A stretch of 64,000 nucleotides of DNA, from contig NZ_ATUG01000001.1 in assembly GCF_000420085.1 (NCBI RefSeq), positions 2,255,223 through 2,319,222 of the forward strand, given 5' to 3'. This stretch comes from Desulfospira joergensenii DSM 10085 (GTDB lineage: Bacteria > Desulfobacterota > Desulfobacteria > Desulfobacterales > Desulfobacteraceae). Below the pieces are notes generated by a model. It searched no databases, was not told the origin of the DNA, and worked only from the letters and a program-made list of their open reading frames with translations. The translations under genes and the position numbers were made by a program. Shown here piece after piece: positions 28,264 through 35,618 of this stretch (the stretch's first letter is position 1; the number at the start of each line of letters is the position of its first letter).

Positions 28264-28407
28264 ATTCAAAACAACAAAAACCAGGCTGCGCAGCATCCCG
28301 GTTTATCTATCCAAACGCAATCATTCTCTTCAGCAACCAGGCGTTCTCAATTAAGAGGTCCTTGGCTTTCCGTCCCTATCTCACAATAGGTTTGGCTTTT
28401 TAGCGGG
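28264..28407 (-). promoter_or_regulatory. Candidate c-di-GMP-I (GEMM-I) riboswitch with terminator
   Basis: Minus strand, 28407 to 28326, shows the GEMM-I core: AGCCAAACC, a 6-bp stem with GTGA (GNRA) tetraloop, then GGGACGGAAAGCC, a second stem, and GGTTGCTGAAG. Compared with the Vibrio Vc2 aptamer, positions equivalent to G20, A47 and C92 are kept, and the G21-C46 pair is replaced by C-G, a compensatory change. Downstream AACCGG (28303-28298) and CTGGTT (28284-28279) enclose a GC-rich hairpin followed by TTTTTGTTGTTTT, an intrinsic terminator. AACCGGG also pairs over 7 bp with CCTGGTT (28341-28335) of the aptamer, giving an antiterminator; ligand binding should therefore switch expression off. 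No long P1 is visible. Confidence 0.82.
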
Positions 28408-28411
28408 GACG

Positions 28412-28440
28412 TATTTATACCAAAGCAACTCAAATGTCAA
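28412..28440 (-). promoter_or_regulatory. Promoter of the riboswitch-chemoreceptor transcript
   Basis: Minus strand TTGACA (28440-28435), 17-base spacer, TAAATA (28417-28412; the overlapping TATAAA is 15 away). Transcription would start near 28405, placing the aptamer at the extreme 5' end of the RNA. Confidence 0.65.
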
Positions 28441-28508
28441 CTTTTTAACCTGACCTAATTTTTTCGATGACGGCATCCTTCTTTTGTTTTGAAATTTGTT
28501 TGAAACTC

Positions 28509-28781
28509 ATTACAAATATTGCAGCGGCGGTGGAGGAGCAGTCTGTTTCCGCAAGGGAGATCGCGGCCAATATGGCCCAGGCCGCCCAAGGGCTCCAGAA
28601 GGTTATCCAAAGCGCTTCTGAGAACTCCCATGTAACCGGAGAGATCGCAGGAGAAGTATCTGAAGTAAACTGTGCCGCCAAGGGAATGGCCCTTTCCAGC
28701 TCCGAGATCAACAAAAGCGCCGATACCCTTTCAAAGGTATCTGAACAGCTCAAATCCATAGTGGGGCAGTTCAAAGTCTGA
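28509..28781 (+). pseudogene. C-terminal remnant of a methyl-accepting chemotaxis protein
   Basis: From 28509 the plus-strand frame reads ITNIAAAVEEQSVSAREIAA and continues to the typical chemoreceptor end VGQFKV, about 90 residues after the signalling tip. Nothing upstream encodes the sensor, HAMP or tip. The remnant begins about 70 bases beyond the leftward promoter of the neighbouring chemoreceptor, suggesting a deletion or recombination between two chemoreceptor genes that fused unrelated 5' sequence to this tail. No start codon with a ribosome site is evident. Confidence 0.8.
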
Positions 28782-28817
28782 TATGGACGGCAATTTTCCG
28801 TCAAGAACGGGGTTGAA

Positions 28818-29579
28818 TCAGGCCGGGGTCTCCTCTTCCAATACCAGGGCCGCACCCAGGGCCCCCATCATCTGGGGATCTTCCGGGACAAGAACCTCCC
28901 GGTCCAGACTCTGTGACAGAAGGTGGACCATGCAGGGATTTCTGGCCACCCCCCCTGAAAAGACAATGGGTCCCTGGGAAGAGACCCGGTTGATCATTCC
29001 CGAGGCCCGCTTGACCACGCTCAGGTGAAGGCCCCGGGAAATTTCCCTGCGGTCCGCACCCCTGGCGATCAATGAGGTGACCTCGGACTCGGCAAACACC
29101 GTGCACATGCTGGAGATGGCCAGATTCCTGTCTGTTTCCAGGGCGGCCCGCCCAAATTCTTCAATGGAGAAACCCAGGTTGGAGGCCATGATCTCCAAAA
29201 ATTTTCCGGTACCGGCCGCACACCGGTCGTTCATCTCAAATTTCTTCACCCGGCCCTTGGCATTCAGGGCAATGGCCTTGGAATCCTGCCCCCCGATATC
29301 CAGGATGGTCTCGGCCTCCGGGAAAGAGGCCAGAACCCCCCGGGCATGGGCCTTGATCTCCGTGACCGTCCGGGCCCCGTCAAAGGCGATCTCAAACAGG
29401 GTCCGGCCGTAGCCCGTGGCCATGATGGAATCGTATTCAACCTCATCAAGGAGTTTACGGGCCCGGGGAATGGGGTCAAATCCGGTGTCGGTCTGGTGGG
29501 TCTCCAGGAGTTCCCCTTTTTCATCCACCACGGCAAGTTCAATGCTCCTGGATCCAATATCAATTCCGGCAAATTTCAT
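28818..29579 (-). CDS. Activator ATPase of the YjiM/2-hydroxyacyl-CoA dehydratase family (YjiL/HgdC-like)
   Basis: A 253-residue ASKHA-fold ATPase of the BadF/BadG/HgdC group. Phosphate motifs: GIDIGSRSIELAV at the N-terminus and DIGGQDSKAI near residue 94. The two cysteines that hold the [4Fe-4S] cluster between subunits of the dimer are Cys120 in NDRCAAGTG and Cys159 in SSMCTVFAESE. ATP hydrolysis here drives electrons to very low potential into a partner reductase. It is the last gene of the operon (ATGA overlap with the permease); its partners are the two proteins encoded at 34457-36896. Confidence 0.92.
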   Translation of the reverse strand: MKFAGIDIGSRSIELAVVDEKGELLETHQTDTGFDPIPRARKLLDEVEYDSIMATGYGRTLFEIAFDGARTVTEIKAHARGVLASFPEAETILDIGGQDSKAIALNAKGRVKKFEMNDRCAAGTGKFLEIMASNLGFSIEEFGRAALETDRNLAISSMCTVFAESEVTSLIARGADRREISRGLHLSVVKRASGMINRVSSQGPIVFSGGVARNPCMVHLLSQSLDREVLVPEDPQMMGALGAALVLEEETPA

Positions 29580-30631
29580 ATCTTTATATCCTTTTCAACA
29601 AGGGTTTTTGGAGTTTTTTTTCCGGCATTGAGGATCAGGGCGAAGGCAATGGTCCCGTATGCCACGAAACTTCTGAAATACTCTCCCAGGGCCGGGTTGC
29701 CGAACACATTCTGGCCGGCCTGGGGAGATACGATGAACAGGGAATGAAAGAGCAGAATCCCTAAAAATGCATGGCGGACCCGGGCATGGGTCAAGGTGGC
29801 TCCCCCGGCCAGGAGGGCGGCGCAGGAGAAGATATCCGTGTTCATATGGGCGGTGTAGACGTTGAGCATGCCGATGTTCAGGATATAAAAGAGATGGCCC
29901 AGGCAGGCAATCAGGGTGGAAAGGACGATGGCCTTGATGCGGATCATATCGGCATCCATCCCTAGAGCCCGGGCCTTTTCAAAACTCTGTCCCACAATGG
30001 CAAAGGCCTTTCCCAGCCGGGTCAGGGTCAGGTATTTGATCCCAAGGCCGAACCCGAGAACCGCCAGAATCATGAAAACCGGGAGTTCGACCGATCCCAG
30101 GCGGATGAGCCAGAGAGTGTCCAAAAGTCCTCTGAACATCTCAAGGTCCACCATGTTCCGGATGCCGATCCCCCGGGAAAGCATCATCTCCTGGTTGGTG
30201 GGCCGGATCAGGGTGCCGTATCCCACCATGAAGATGAGCTGGTAGATGGAGGTGGCCACAAACCCGATGATGATGGTGGTGATCATCTCCCTGTTTTTCA
30301 CCCGGTTCAGGCAGATACCGATGATAATTCCCATCAAAAGGGAGAACAGCAGCCCCAGTGCCGCCATCATGAAAAGTCCGGCCATGCCGCCGAATCCGAA
30401 ATCGAGAACCAGGATCAATCCCACCTGGGCGCTCAGGGCTCCCACCACGATGGAAAAATTGATGCCCATTCCGGCCCGGATGGGAATGATCAGGGCCAAT
30501 ACCATGACCCCGTCCCGGACAAACCGGGTGATGACCTCGTTGGTCAGAAAACAAAGGCTCATGCCCGAAAACCAGAAGGCCAGGAAGGAAATCCCGGCAA
30601 AGATCAGGGGAACCCTCGGGAATCGAGTCAT
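29576..30631 (-). CDS. ABC transporter permease, RbsC/BmpA-system type (second)
   Basis: 351 residues with about eight to ten membrane helices, of the branched-chain/ribose permease family (BPD_transp_2). GFGLGIKYLTLTRLGKAFAIVGQSFEKARALGMD is the cytoplasmic coupling loop of this class. It is paralogous to the preceding permease and overlaps it and the activator gene by four bases each (ATGA). The two permeases should form the heterodimeric channel. Confidence 0.88.
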   Translation of the reverse strand: MTRFPRVPLIFAGISFLAFWFSGMSLCFLTNEVITRFVRDGVMVLALIIPIRAGMGINFSIVVGALSAQVGLILVLDFGFGGMAGLFMMAALGLLFSLLMGIIIGICLNRVKNREMITTIIIGFVATSIYQLIFMVGYGTLIRPTNQEMMLSRGIGIRNMVDLEMFRGLLDTLWLIRLGSVELPVFMILAVLGFGLGIKYLTLTRLGKAFAIVGQSFEKARALGMDADMIRIKAIVLSTLIACLGHLFYILNIGMLNVYTAHMNTDIFSCAALLAGGATLTHARVRHAFLGILLFHSLFIVSPQAGQNVFGNPALGEYFRSFVAYGTIAFALILNAGKKTPKTLVEKDIKI

Positions 30632-31665
30632 TGCTGTTTTCCCCCCTCATAGAGCAGGGCATAAAGGATGATCCCGTTGGTGATCATGAGCCTGAAAATC
30701 TCAGCCACTTCAGGGACCATGAGTTCGTTGGCAATGGGCCCGGAAATCAGATAGGTGGTCTGGAACAAAAAGGTTCCCAGGACCACATGGGCCATTCTCG
30801 TGTGCCGGCCCATGCTGCCGCCCACCAGGATGGCCGAGGCCGCGGGAAAGGCCATCATCAAAGGGGCATCGTACAGCTCCAGAAACCCGTAGCTCTGGGC
30901 ATAGACGCAGATACCCAGGGCGGCAATCCCCGTGGAAAGAACAACGGCAAGCATCCTGGCCCTGAAGATATTGACCCCGGACAGCCCGGCAAAGATCTCG
31001 TTCTCTCCCACCGCGGTCATGGCCCTGCCCGGACGGGTCCGGAAAAAAAGAACCAGCAGCAGGCAGAGAAGGGAAAAAAAGAGCAGCAGGCCCAGGGGGA
31101 CCCTGACCCCGGCCATGTCCGCAGCCCAGAGATCGTTCAGGGCCTTGGCAAAGTATTTTTTCAGCCCGATCACCGGACGCAGCCCCTTTCCTCCAATGGG
31201 CCAGAGCATGGCCGGATTGGAAAAAGGGGCCACGGTCCAGAAAAAATTCATCAAGGGCACAAAGGAAAACCCCACAAAGGTGGCCGTGATCTCTTCCCTG
31301 CCCTTGACCCGGTTTAATATGGCCCCGTACCCGGTTCCCAGGACAAGGGCGGCAGGCATGGAAAACCCCATGGCCAGGACAAGCCCCCCGAGCCCCTTGA
31401 ACCCGAAGTTAACGGCCATGCACATTCCCATGAGTCCGGCCACAATGCCCACGGGAAGTCCGAAGTTGATCCCCACCCCGGCCCGGAGCATGGGCACCAG
31501 GGAGAGCACCAGCACCCCGTTCATGGCCAGGCGGACCAGGGCGTCGCTCAATATCCAGGTCAGGGGGATGTCAAGAAAGACTGCGGCACCGGTCATCACC
31601 GCCAGAAACAGGATGATGGCAGCCTGGGGAATCTGGAGGCCCAAATCTTTAAAAGGGCGGGTCAA
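30628..31665 (-). CDS. ABC transporter permease, RbsC/BmpA-system type (first)
   Basis: 345 residues, highly hydrophobic. The coupling loop RTRPGRAMTAVGENEIFAGLSGVN is typical of YufP/NupP-like and ribose-type permeases. It overlaps the ATPase gene upstream and the second permease downstream by four bases each, a sign of tight translational coupling. Confidence 0.88.
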   Translation of the reverse strand: MTRPFKDLGLQIPQAAIILFLAVMTGAAVFLDIPLTWILSDALVRLAMNGVLVLSLVPMLRAGVGINFGLPVGIVAGLMGMCMAVNFGFKGLGGLVLAMGFSMPAALVLGTGYGAILNRVKGREEITATFVGFSFVPLMNFFWTVAPFSNPAMLWPIGGKGLRPVIGLKKYFAKALNDLWAADMAGVRVPLGLLLFFSLLCLLLVLFFRTRPGRAMTAVGENEIFAGLSGVNIFRARMLAVVLSTGIAALGICVYAQSYGFLELYDAPLMMAFPAASAILVGGSMGRHTRMAHVVLGTFLFQTTYLISGPIANELMVPEVAEIFRLMITNGIILYALLYEGGKQQ

Positions 31666-33248
31666 AGGGCCTCCCTTTGTCCGGCGCAGGCCAGGGTGAA
31701 ATCCGCCTCATCCCTTTCCGGATCCAGGATATCAAAAAGCTGTCCCCTGTAAAATACGGCGATCCGGTCACAGATCCGGCGCAGTTCCTCCACCTCACCC
31801 GAACTGATCACCAGGGTGGTTCCCTTTTCTTCCCGGGTCCGGGCCAGAAGCCGCAATACGGATTCCTTGGCCGCAATATCAATTCCCCGGGTGGGATCCC
31901 CCACAAAAAGCAGATCCGGATCCATGGCCATGGCATGGGCCATACAGACCTTTTGCTGATTCCCCCCGCTCAGTTCCCCGGCCTTTTGAAAGACGGACCG
32001 GCACTGGATATCCAGGTCTGCAACGGATTCACGGGCATATTTTCTGCACCCTTTTTGATCAATGCCCCGGAAAAAGGGAAGCCCCTTTTTAACAAAGCCC
32101 TGACCGGTCTGTACCGGGGCAAAGGTCATGTTTTCCACAATGGAATGATCGGCCAGAAGCCCGTGTTCCCGGCGGTCTTCCGGCAGCATCCAGACCCGGT
32201 TTTGGATCATTTCTTCCGGCGAAAACCGGGTCAGGTCCCGGCTCTTGAGCCTCACCCGGCCCCGGGCCCGGCAAAGACCGAAAAGCCCGGCTCCCAAGGC
32301 GGTTCTTCCGTGGCCGGAGAGGCTGGTGATCCCCAGGATCTCCCCCTGGTAAACCGTCAGATCCAGATGGTCCAGGCGATCCCCGGGCTTATCCACACTC
32401 AGGCTTGCCACTTCCAGAAAAGGGGGCCTGTTCGTATTTGTTTTTGGTTTTCGGGCCTTTTGGAAGACCTTCTTTCCCACCATCAGGGCAGACAATTGGG
32501 AAACCATCCTTTTCCGGCCTCCCGGGTCCTGTGGGTCATTTTCCAGGCATCCGGCCACCCGGCCGTTGCGCAGAACAGTGATCCCATGGCAGCAGGCCGC
32601 CACCTCTTCCAGACGGTGGGAGACATAGAGAACGGCCGTGCCCTTTTGGGCCGCCAGTCTGACCGCGTCCATGAGGCGGCCGGCGTCGGCCGGTCCCAGA
32701 ACAGCGGTGGGCTCGTCAAGGAGCAGCATTTTGAGCGGCTCCCGGTTCAGCTCCCTTGCCATCTCCACAAATTGCTTCATGGCCACGGGCAGATCCGCAC
32801 ATAAAAGATTCGGGTCCAGTTCCGGATTGAGACGATCCAGTATCTTCTCTGCCTTTTTTTGGTTGGCCTTAGGGTCAATCATGGAAAGGTCCCGGCCCAG
32901 AAGGCGCTGGGTCCAGGCCTTTACCGATTCCCGGGACAGGCTGATATTTTCCGCCACATCCATACCCGGGATCAGGGCAAATTCCTGGTGGACCATACCG
33001 ATGCCGGCAGCCGAGGCCTGGGCCGGCCGGGCAAAACAGCGCTTTTTCCCGTTAAATTCAAACGATCCGGAAAATCCGCCGGTCTCCCGGATCACGGACT
33101 GGCCGGATATGATTCCCAGCAGGGTGGTTTTACCCGAGCCGTTGAGCCCGACAAGACCATGGATCCTGCCGGGCTCAACCTCAAGATTTACCCCGTCAAG
33201 GGCGGTAAATCCATTGTACTGCTTGGTGATTTTTTTTAAAGACAGCAT
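31662..33248 (-). CDS. ABC transporter ATPase with two nucleotide-binding domains (RbsA/YufO type)
   Basis: 528 residues holding two ATPase domains. Domain one: Walker A GLNGSGKTT (about 33-41), Walker B LLLDEPTAVLG. Domain two: degenerate Walker A SLSGHGRTAL, as is normal for the second half of RbsA-like proteins, signature LSGGNQQKV and Walker B LLFVGDPTRGID. This architecture serves importers of ribose, nucleosides and similar small molecules. It lies 19 bases after the DUF3798 binding-protein gene. Confidence 0.9.
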   Translation of the reverse strand: MLSLKKITKQYNGFTALDGVNLEVEPGRIHGLVGLNGSGKTTLLGIISGQSVIRETGGFSGSFEFNGKKRCFARPAQASAAGIGMVHQEFALIPGMDVAENISLSRESVKAWTQRLLGRDLSMIDPKANQKKAEKILDRLNPELDPNLLCADLPVAMKQFVEMARELNREPLKMLLLDEPTAVLGPADAGRLMDAVRLAAQKGTAVLYVSHRLEEVAACCHGITVLRNGRVAGCLENDPQDPGGRKRMVSQLSALMVGKKVFQKARKPKTNTNRPPFLEVASLSVDKPGDRLDHLDLTVYQGEILGITSLSGHGRTALGAGLFGLCRARGRVRLKSRDLTRFSPEEMIQNRVWMLPEDRREHGLLADHSIVENMTFAPVQTGQGFVKKGLPFFRGIDQKGCRKYARESVADLDIQCRSVFQKAGELSGGNQQKVCMAHAMAMDPDLLFVGDPTRGIDIAAKESVLRLLARTREEKGTTLVISSGEVEELRRICDRIAVFYRGQLFDILDPERDEADFTLACAGQREAL

Positions 33249-33267
33249 AAGCCGGATGGGCCTGTCT

Positions 33268-34374
33268 TTAATAGAATACGGAATCCATGAGGATGAGATA
33301 GTAATTATCCAGTTCCGGTTTCATCTTGTTAAACCGGACATCCACACCGGCCACCTCCCGGGCAATGGGGGAGAGGCTGGCCACACTGACGCTGGCCAGC
33401 TTTTTGTCGATCATCTGCATGGCCACTTCCGTGGAAAATTCGGGAAAGAAATATCCCACAGCCACGGGCCAGGTGGAAAGCCGTCCGGTACAGCCTTCCT
33501 GGGCCGCCTTTTTCGTGATCATGGCGTTGATCTTGTCAAAGTCGCCGGCCTCATCTTCGGAGATCTCCAGTTCCATGGCCGCCGGGAATCCCTGGGTGGG
33601 CGTGGGACAGCACTGCTCGGCCATGATGAATTTAAGTTCCAGGGCCTTGGCAATGATCACGTCCTGCATGGGGCAGTTGGTGCCGAAGATGCAGGTATCC
33701 TTGCCGTACCGGGCGATCTGTCTGGGGATGTCCTCGTTCAGGAACTGGAGCATGGGAGTGGACCCGGCTCCGGTCTTGGGATCCGGGGTGTTGAGGCTGA
33801 CGAACTTCATGCCCAGCCGCTTGCAGGTCTCTGCCATGGTGTCCCTTCGTTTGGCCAGAACCTCCTTGGCCATATGGGTGGGAAAGGAGTAGTGGATAAA
33901 GGTCTTGGCGCCCATTTTCTTTGCCTTTTCCGGAATGGAGATCCCCCGGCCCACCCAGTCGGTGTCCAGGCAGAGATCAACGTACTTGGCCATCATGTCC
34001 GGATCATCCCAGATGGGGGCCGTGATCACGATCATGTCCGGCCGTTTGGTCTTTACCTTCTGGATGGCCGGCAGAATACCCGAATATCCGGCGCAGATGA
34101 TAATGGCCTTGATATCTTTCTGGTCTCCCAGGCTCAGGATCTGGGTGATGGCGGTCTCCTGTTCTTCCTGGTAGTTTTCGGGCAGGGAAATGTGCTTGAT
34201 CATGCCCGGATATTTTTTAGCCACCCGGACCGCGCCCCGGAATTCATCCTCGCTGGCCGACAGGGTGGGGGTGACGATGCCGATGCGGTAGTCTGCCTTG
34301 GCCAAGGCCATTCCCGCACCTGCCGTCAGGCTGAAGACCAGGATAAAAATCATACATTGAAATCTCTTTTTCAT
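33268..34374 (-). CDS. DUF3798-family periplasmic binding protein
   Basis: 368 residues with a Sec signal peptide (FILVFSLTAGAGMALA, cut near residue 25). The body has the BmpA/periplasmic-binding fold pattern (DYRIGIVTPTLS at the start, AIIICAGYSGILPAIQ and IVITAPIWDD in the first lobe). Family DUF3798 has no known ligand. It contains several cysteines, including CIFGTNCP and EQCCPTP, unusual for a periplasmic receptor. Encoded between the reductase genes and the transporter ATPase, it should be the receptor of this importer, and its ligand may be the reductase's substrate or product. Confidence 0.82.
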   Translation of the reverse strand: MKKRFQCMIFILVFSLTAGAGMALAKADYRIGIVTPTLSASEDEFRGAVRVAKKYPGMIKHISLPENYQEEQETAITQILSLGDQKDIKAIIICAGYSGILPAIQKVKTKRPDMIVITAPIWDDPDMMAKYVDLCLDTDWVGRGISIPEKAKKMGAKTFIHYSFPTHMAKEVLAKRRDTMAETCKRLGMKFVSLNTPDPKTGAGSTPMLQFLNEDIPRQIARYGKDTCIFGTNCPMQDVIIAKALELKFIMAEQCCPTPTQGFPAAMELEISEDEAGDFDKINAMITKKAAQEGCTGRLSTWPVAVGYFFPEFSTEVAMQMIDKKLASVSVASLSPIAREVAGVDVRFNKMKPELDNYYLILMDSVFY

Positions 34375-34456
34375 TTTTTCTTCCTTTTGTTTTATTTTTT
34401 ACTATTTATACCCCGGCCGCCAGTGACCCGGGCTTGCAAACAGAGGGGTCCTTTGA

Positions 34457-35617
34457 TCAGGCAATCATCTCCAGAAACGCCTGGATACGGGTTTCCAGCT
34501 GTCCCATATCGTTTTCTGAATAATCGGTGAGAATCTGCATATAGGGGGTGTCAAACCGGTCCTGGACCGCTTCGCGAACGGAAAAGGCCTCGACATTGTA
34601 GGTGTGGCAGGCGTTCCAGGTCAAATCGATCACCCCGTCTGCCCGATAGTCCCGGATCAGTTCTCCGATCAGGTCCAGGCGCCCGGTGTTGGGACTCATG
34701 CAGGCGCAGGCAATGTTCAGGTACTTTTCCGCCAGAGCCCGCAGGGGAGGCAGAGTTTCATCCACCCGGCGGCCCACGGACTTGAGTCCGCCGCAGGACT
34801 CCATGGCCACCACGCATCCCCCTGCCTCTTCAATAAGGAAAAGCACCTTTTTGTTGGTGGTGGGGCAGCCGGTGAGCAGGATCCTGGGCCGTTTTTTCAT
34901 CTGGTCGGTAAAGGCGTGATCCCCTGCCCGCTCCAGGATCTTTTCCCGGGCCGATTCCATTTCCGCCATGCGGATTTCCAGGTCACACTCAAACCCGGCC
35001 ATGGAGGTGATATGAGTAATCTCAGACCCGTAGACCAGGGGCAGGTCTCCCGCATTCAGACCAAAGATCGATTCAACGGTTCGCCGCAGCCGGTTGTAGA
35101 TCCGGATCTGACCGGCAAGTTTCTCCTCTGTGATAAGATTGCCCGTCATCTTTTCCAAGAAATCCACGGCTTTTCGGATTTCAGTCTCCCAGGCCCTGAA
35201 GTTCTCCGGCGCCCCGGCACTCTGGGGAAGCAACAGCAGGTGAAGGGGCCTGATCCGGGTCAGCAGCTCAAACATCTTCTTTTTGCCGTCGCAGGTGGCA
35301 TCGGCGAGCAGAAAATCCGTCATGTGAAAATAGGGGCAGGTATCGCCCACGGCATGGCCGTAGCTGGACTTGATCAGGGGACAGAGATTGGCCGGCAGAT
35401 GCTCCTCGGCCGCCGGGAAAGGGTCCTCGGAACCGGCGCACAGAGACACGGGAATGCCCCCGGCCGCAGCCACCACCTCCTTGGGGGTGAAGGCGCAATA
35501 GAGCCCCACGATTTTCCCGCCGGAGGCGCTCAGGGCCACTCCCCGTTCATAGACCCGGTCCTCAATATCCTTTATATAGGCTTGGTCAAAAATCAGCCCG
35601 GGCAGATCCAGGGCCAT
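34457..35617 (-). CDS. YjiM/double-cubane-cluster-type reductase, second paralogue
   Basis: 386 residues from the ATG at 35617, one base after the upstream stop; a longer frame from 35695 would overlap the preceding gene. Family of 2-hydroxyglutaryl-CoA dehydratase D-component proteins, closest in motif to E. coli YjiM and the double-cubane cluster protein (DCCP). Five N-terminal cysteines at 41, 60, 79, 94 and 109 include LCPLIKSSYG, CPYFHM and TCDGKKK. Further Cys are at 251 (TGCP), 268, 275 (MESCGG), 304/306 and 337 (NACHTY). DCCP reduces small molecules with electrons delivered by an HgdC-like ATPase, which the last gene of this operon encodes. The substrate is unknown. Confidence 0.88.
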   Translation of the reverse strand: MALDLPGLIFDQAYIKDIEDRVYERGVALSASGGKIVGLYCAFTPKEVVAAAGGIPVSLCAGSEDPFPAAEEHLPANLCPLIKSSYGHAVGDTCPYFHMTDFLLADATCDGKKKMFELLTRIRPLHLLLLPQSAGAPENFRAWETEIRKAVDFLEKMTGNLITEEKLAGQIRIYNRLRRTVESIFGLNAGDLPLVYGSEITHITSMAGFECDLEIRMAEMESAREKILERAGDHAFTDQMKKRPRILLTGCPTTNKKVLFLIEEAGGCVVAMESCGGLKSVGRRVDETLPPLRALAEKYLNIACACMSPNTGRLDLIGELIRDYRADGVIDLTWNACHTYNVEAFSVREAVQDRFDTPYMQILTDYSENDMGQLETRIQAFLEMIA

Positions 35618-35618
35618 C

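Noticed and set aside
32638-34530. 630-codon plus-strand frame opposite the ABC ATPase and DUF3798 genes
   Set aside because: Antisense shadow; both minus-strand genes carry clear family motifs and tight spacing.
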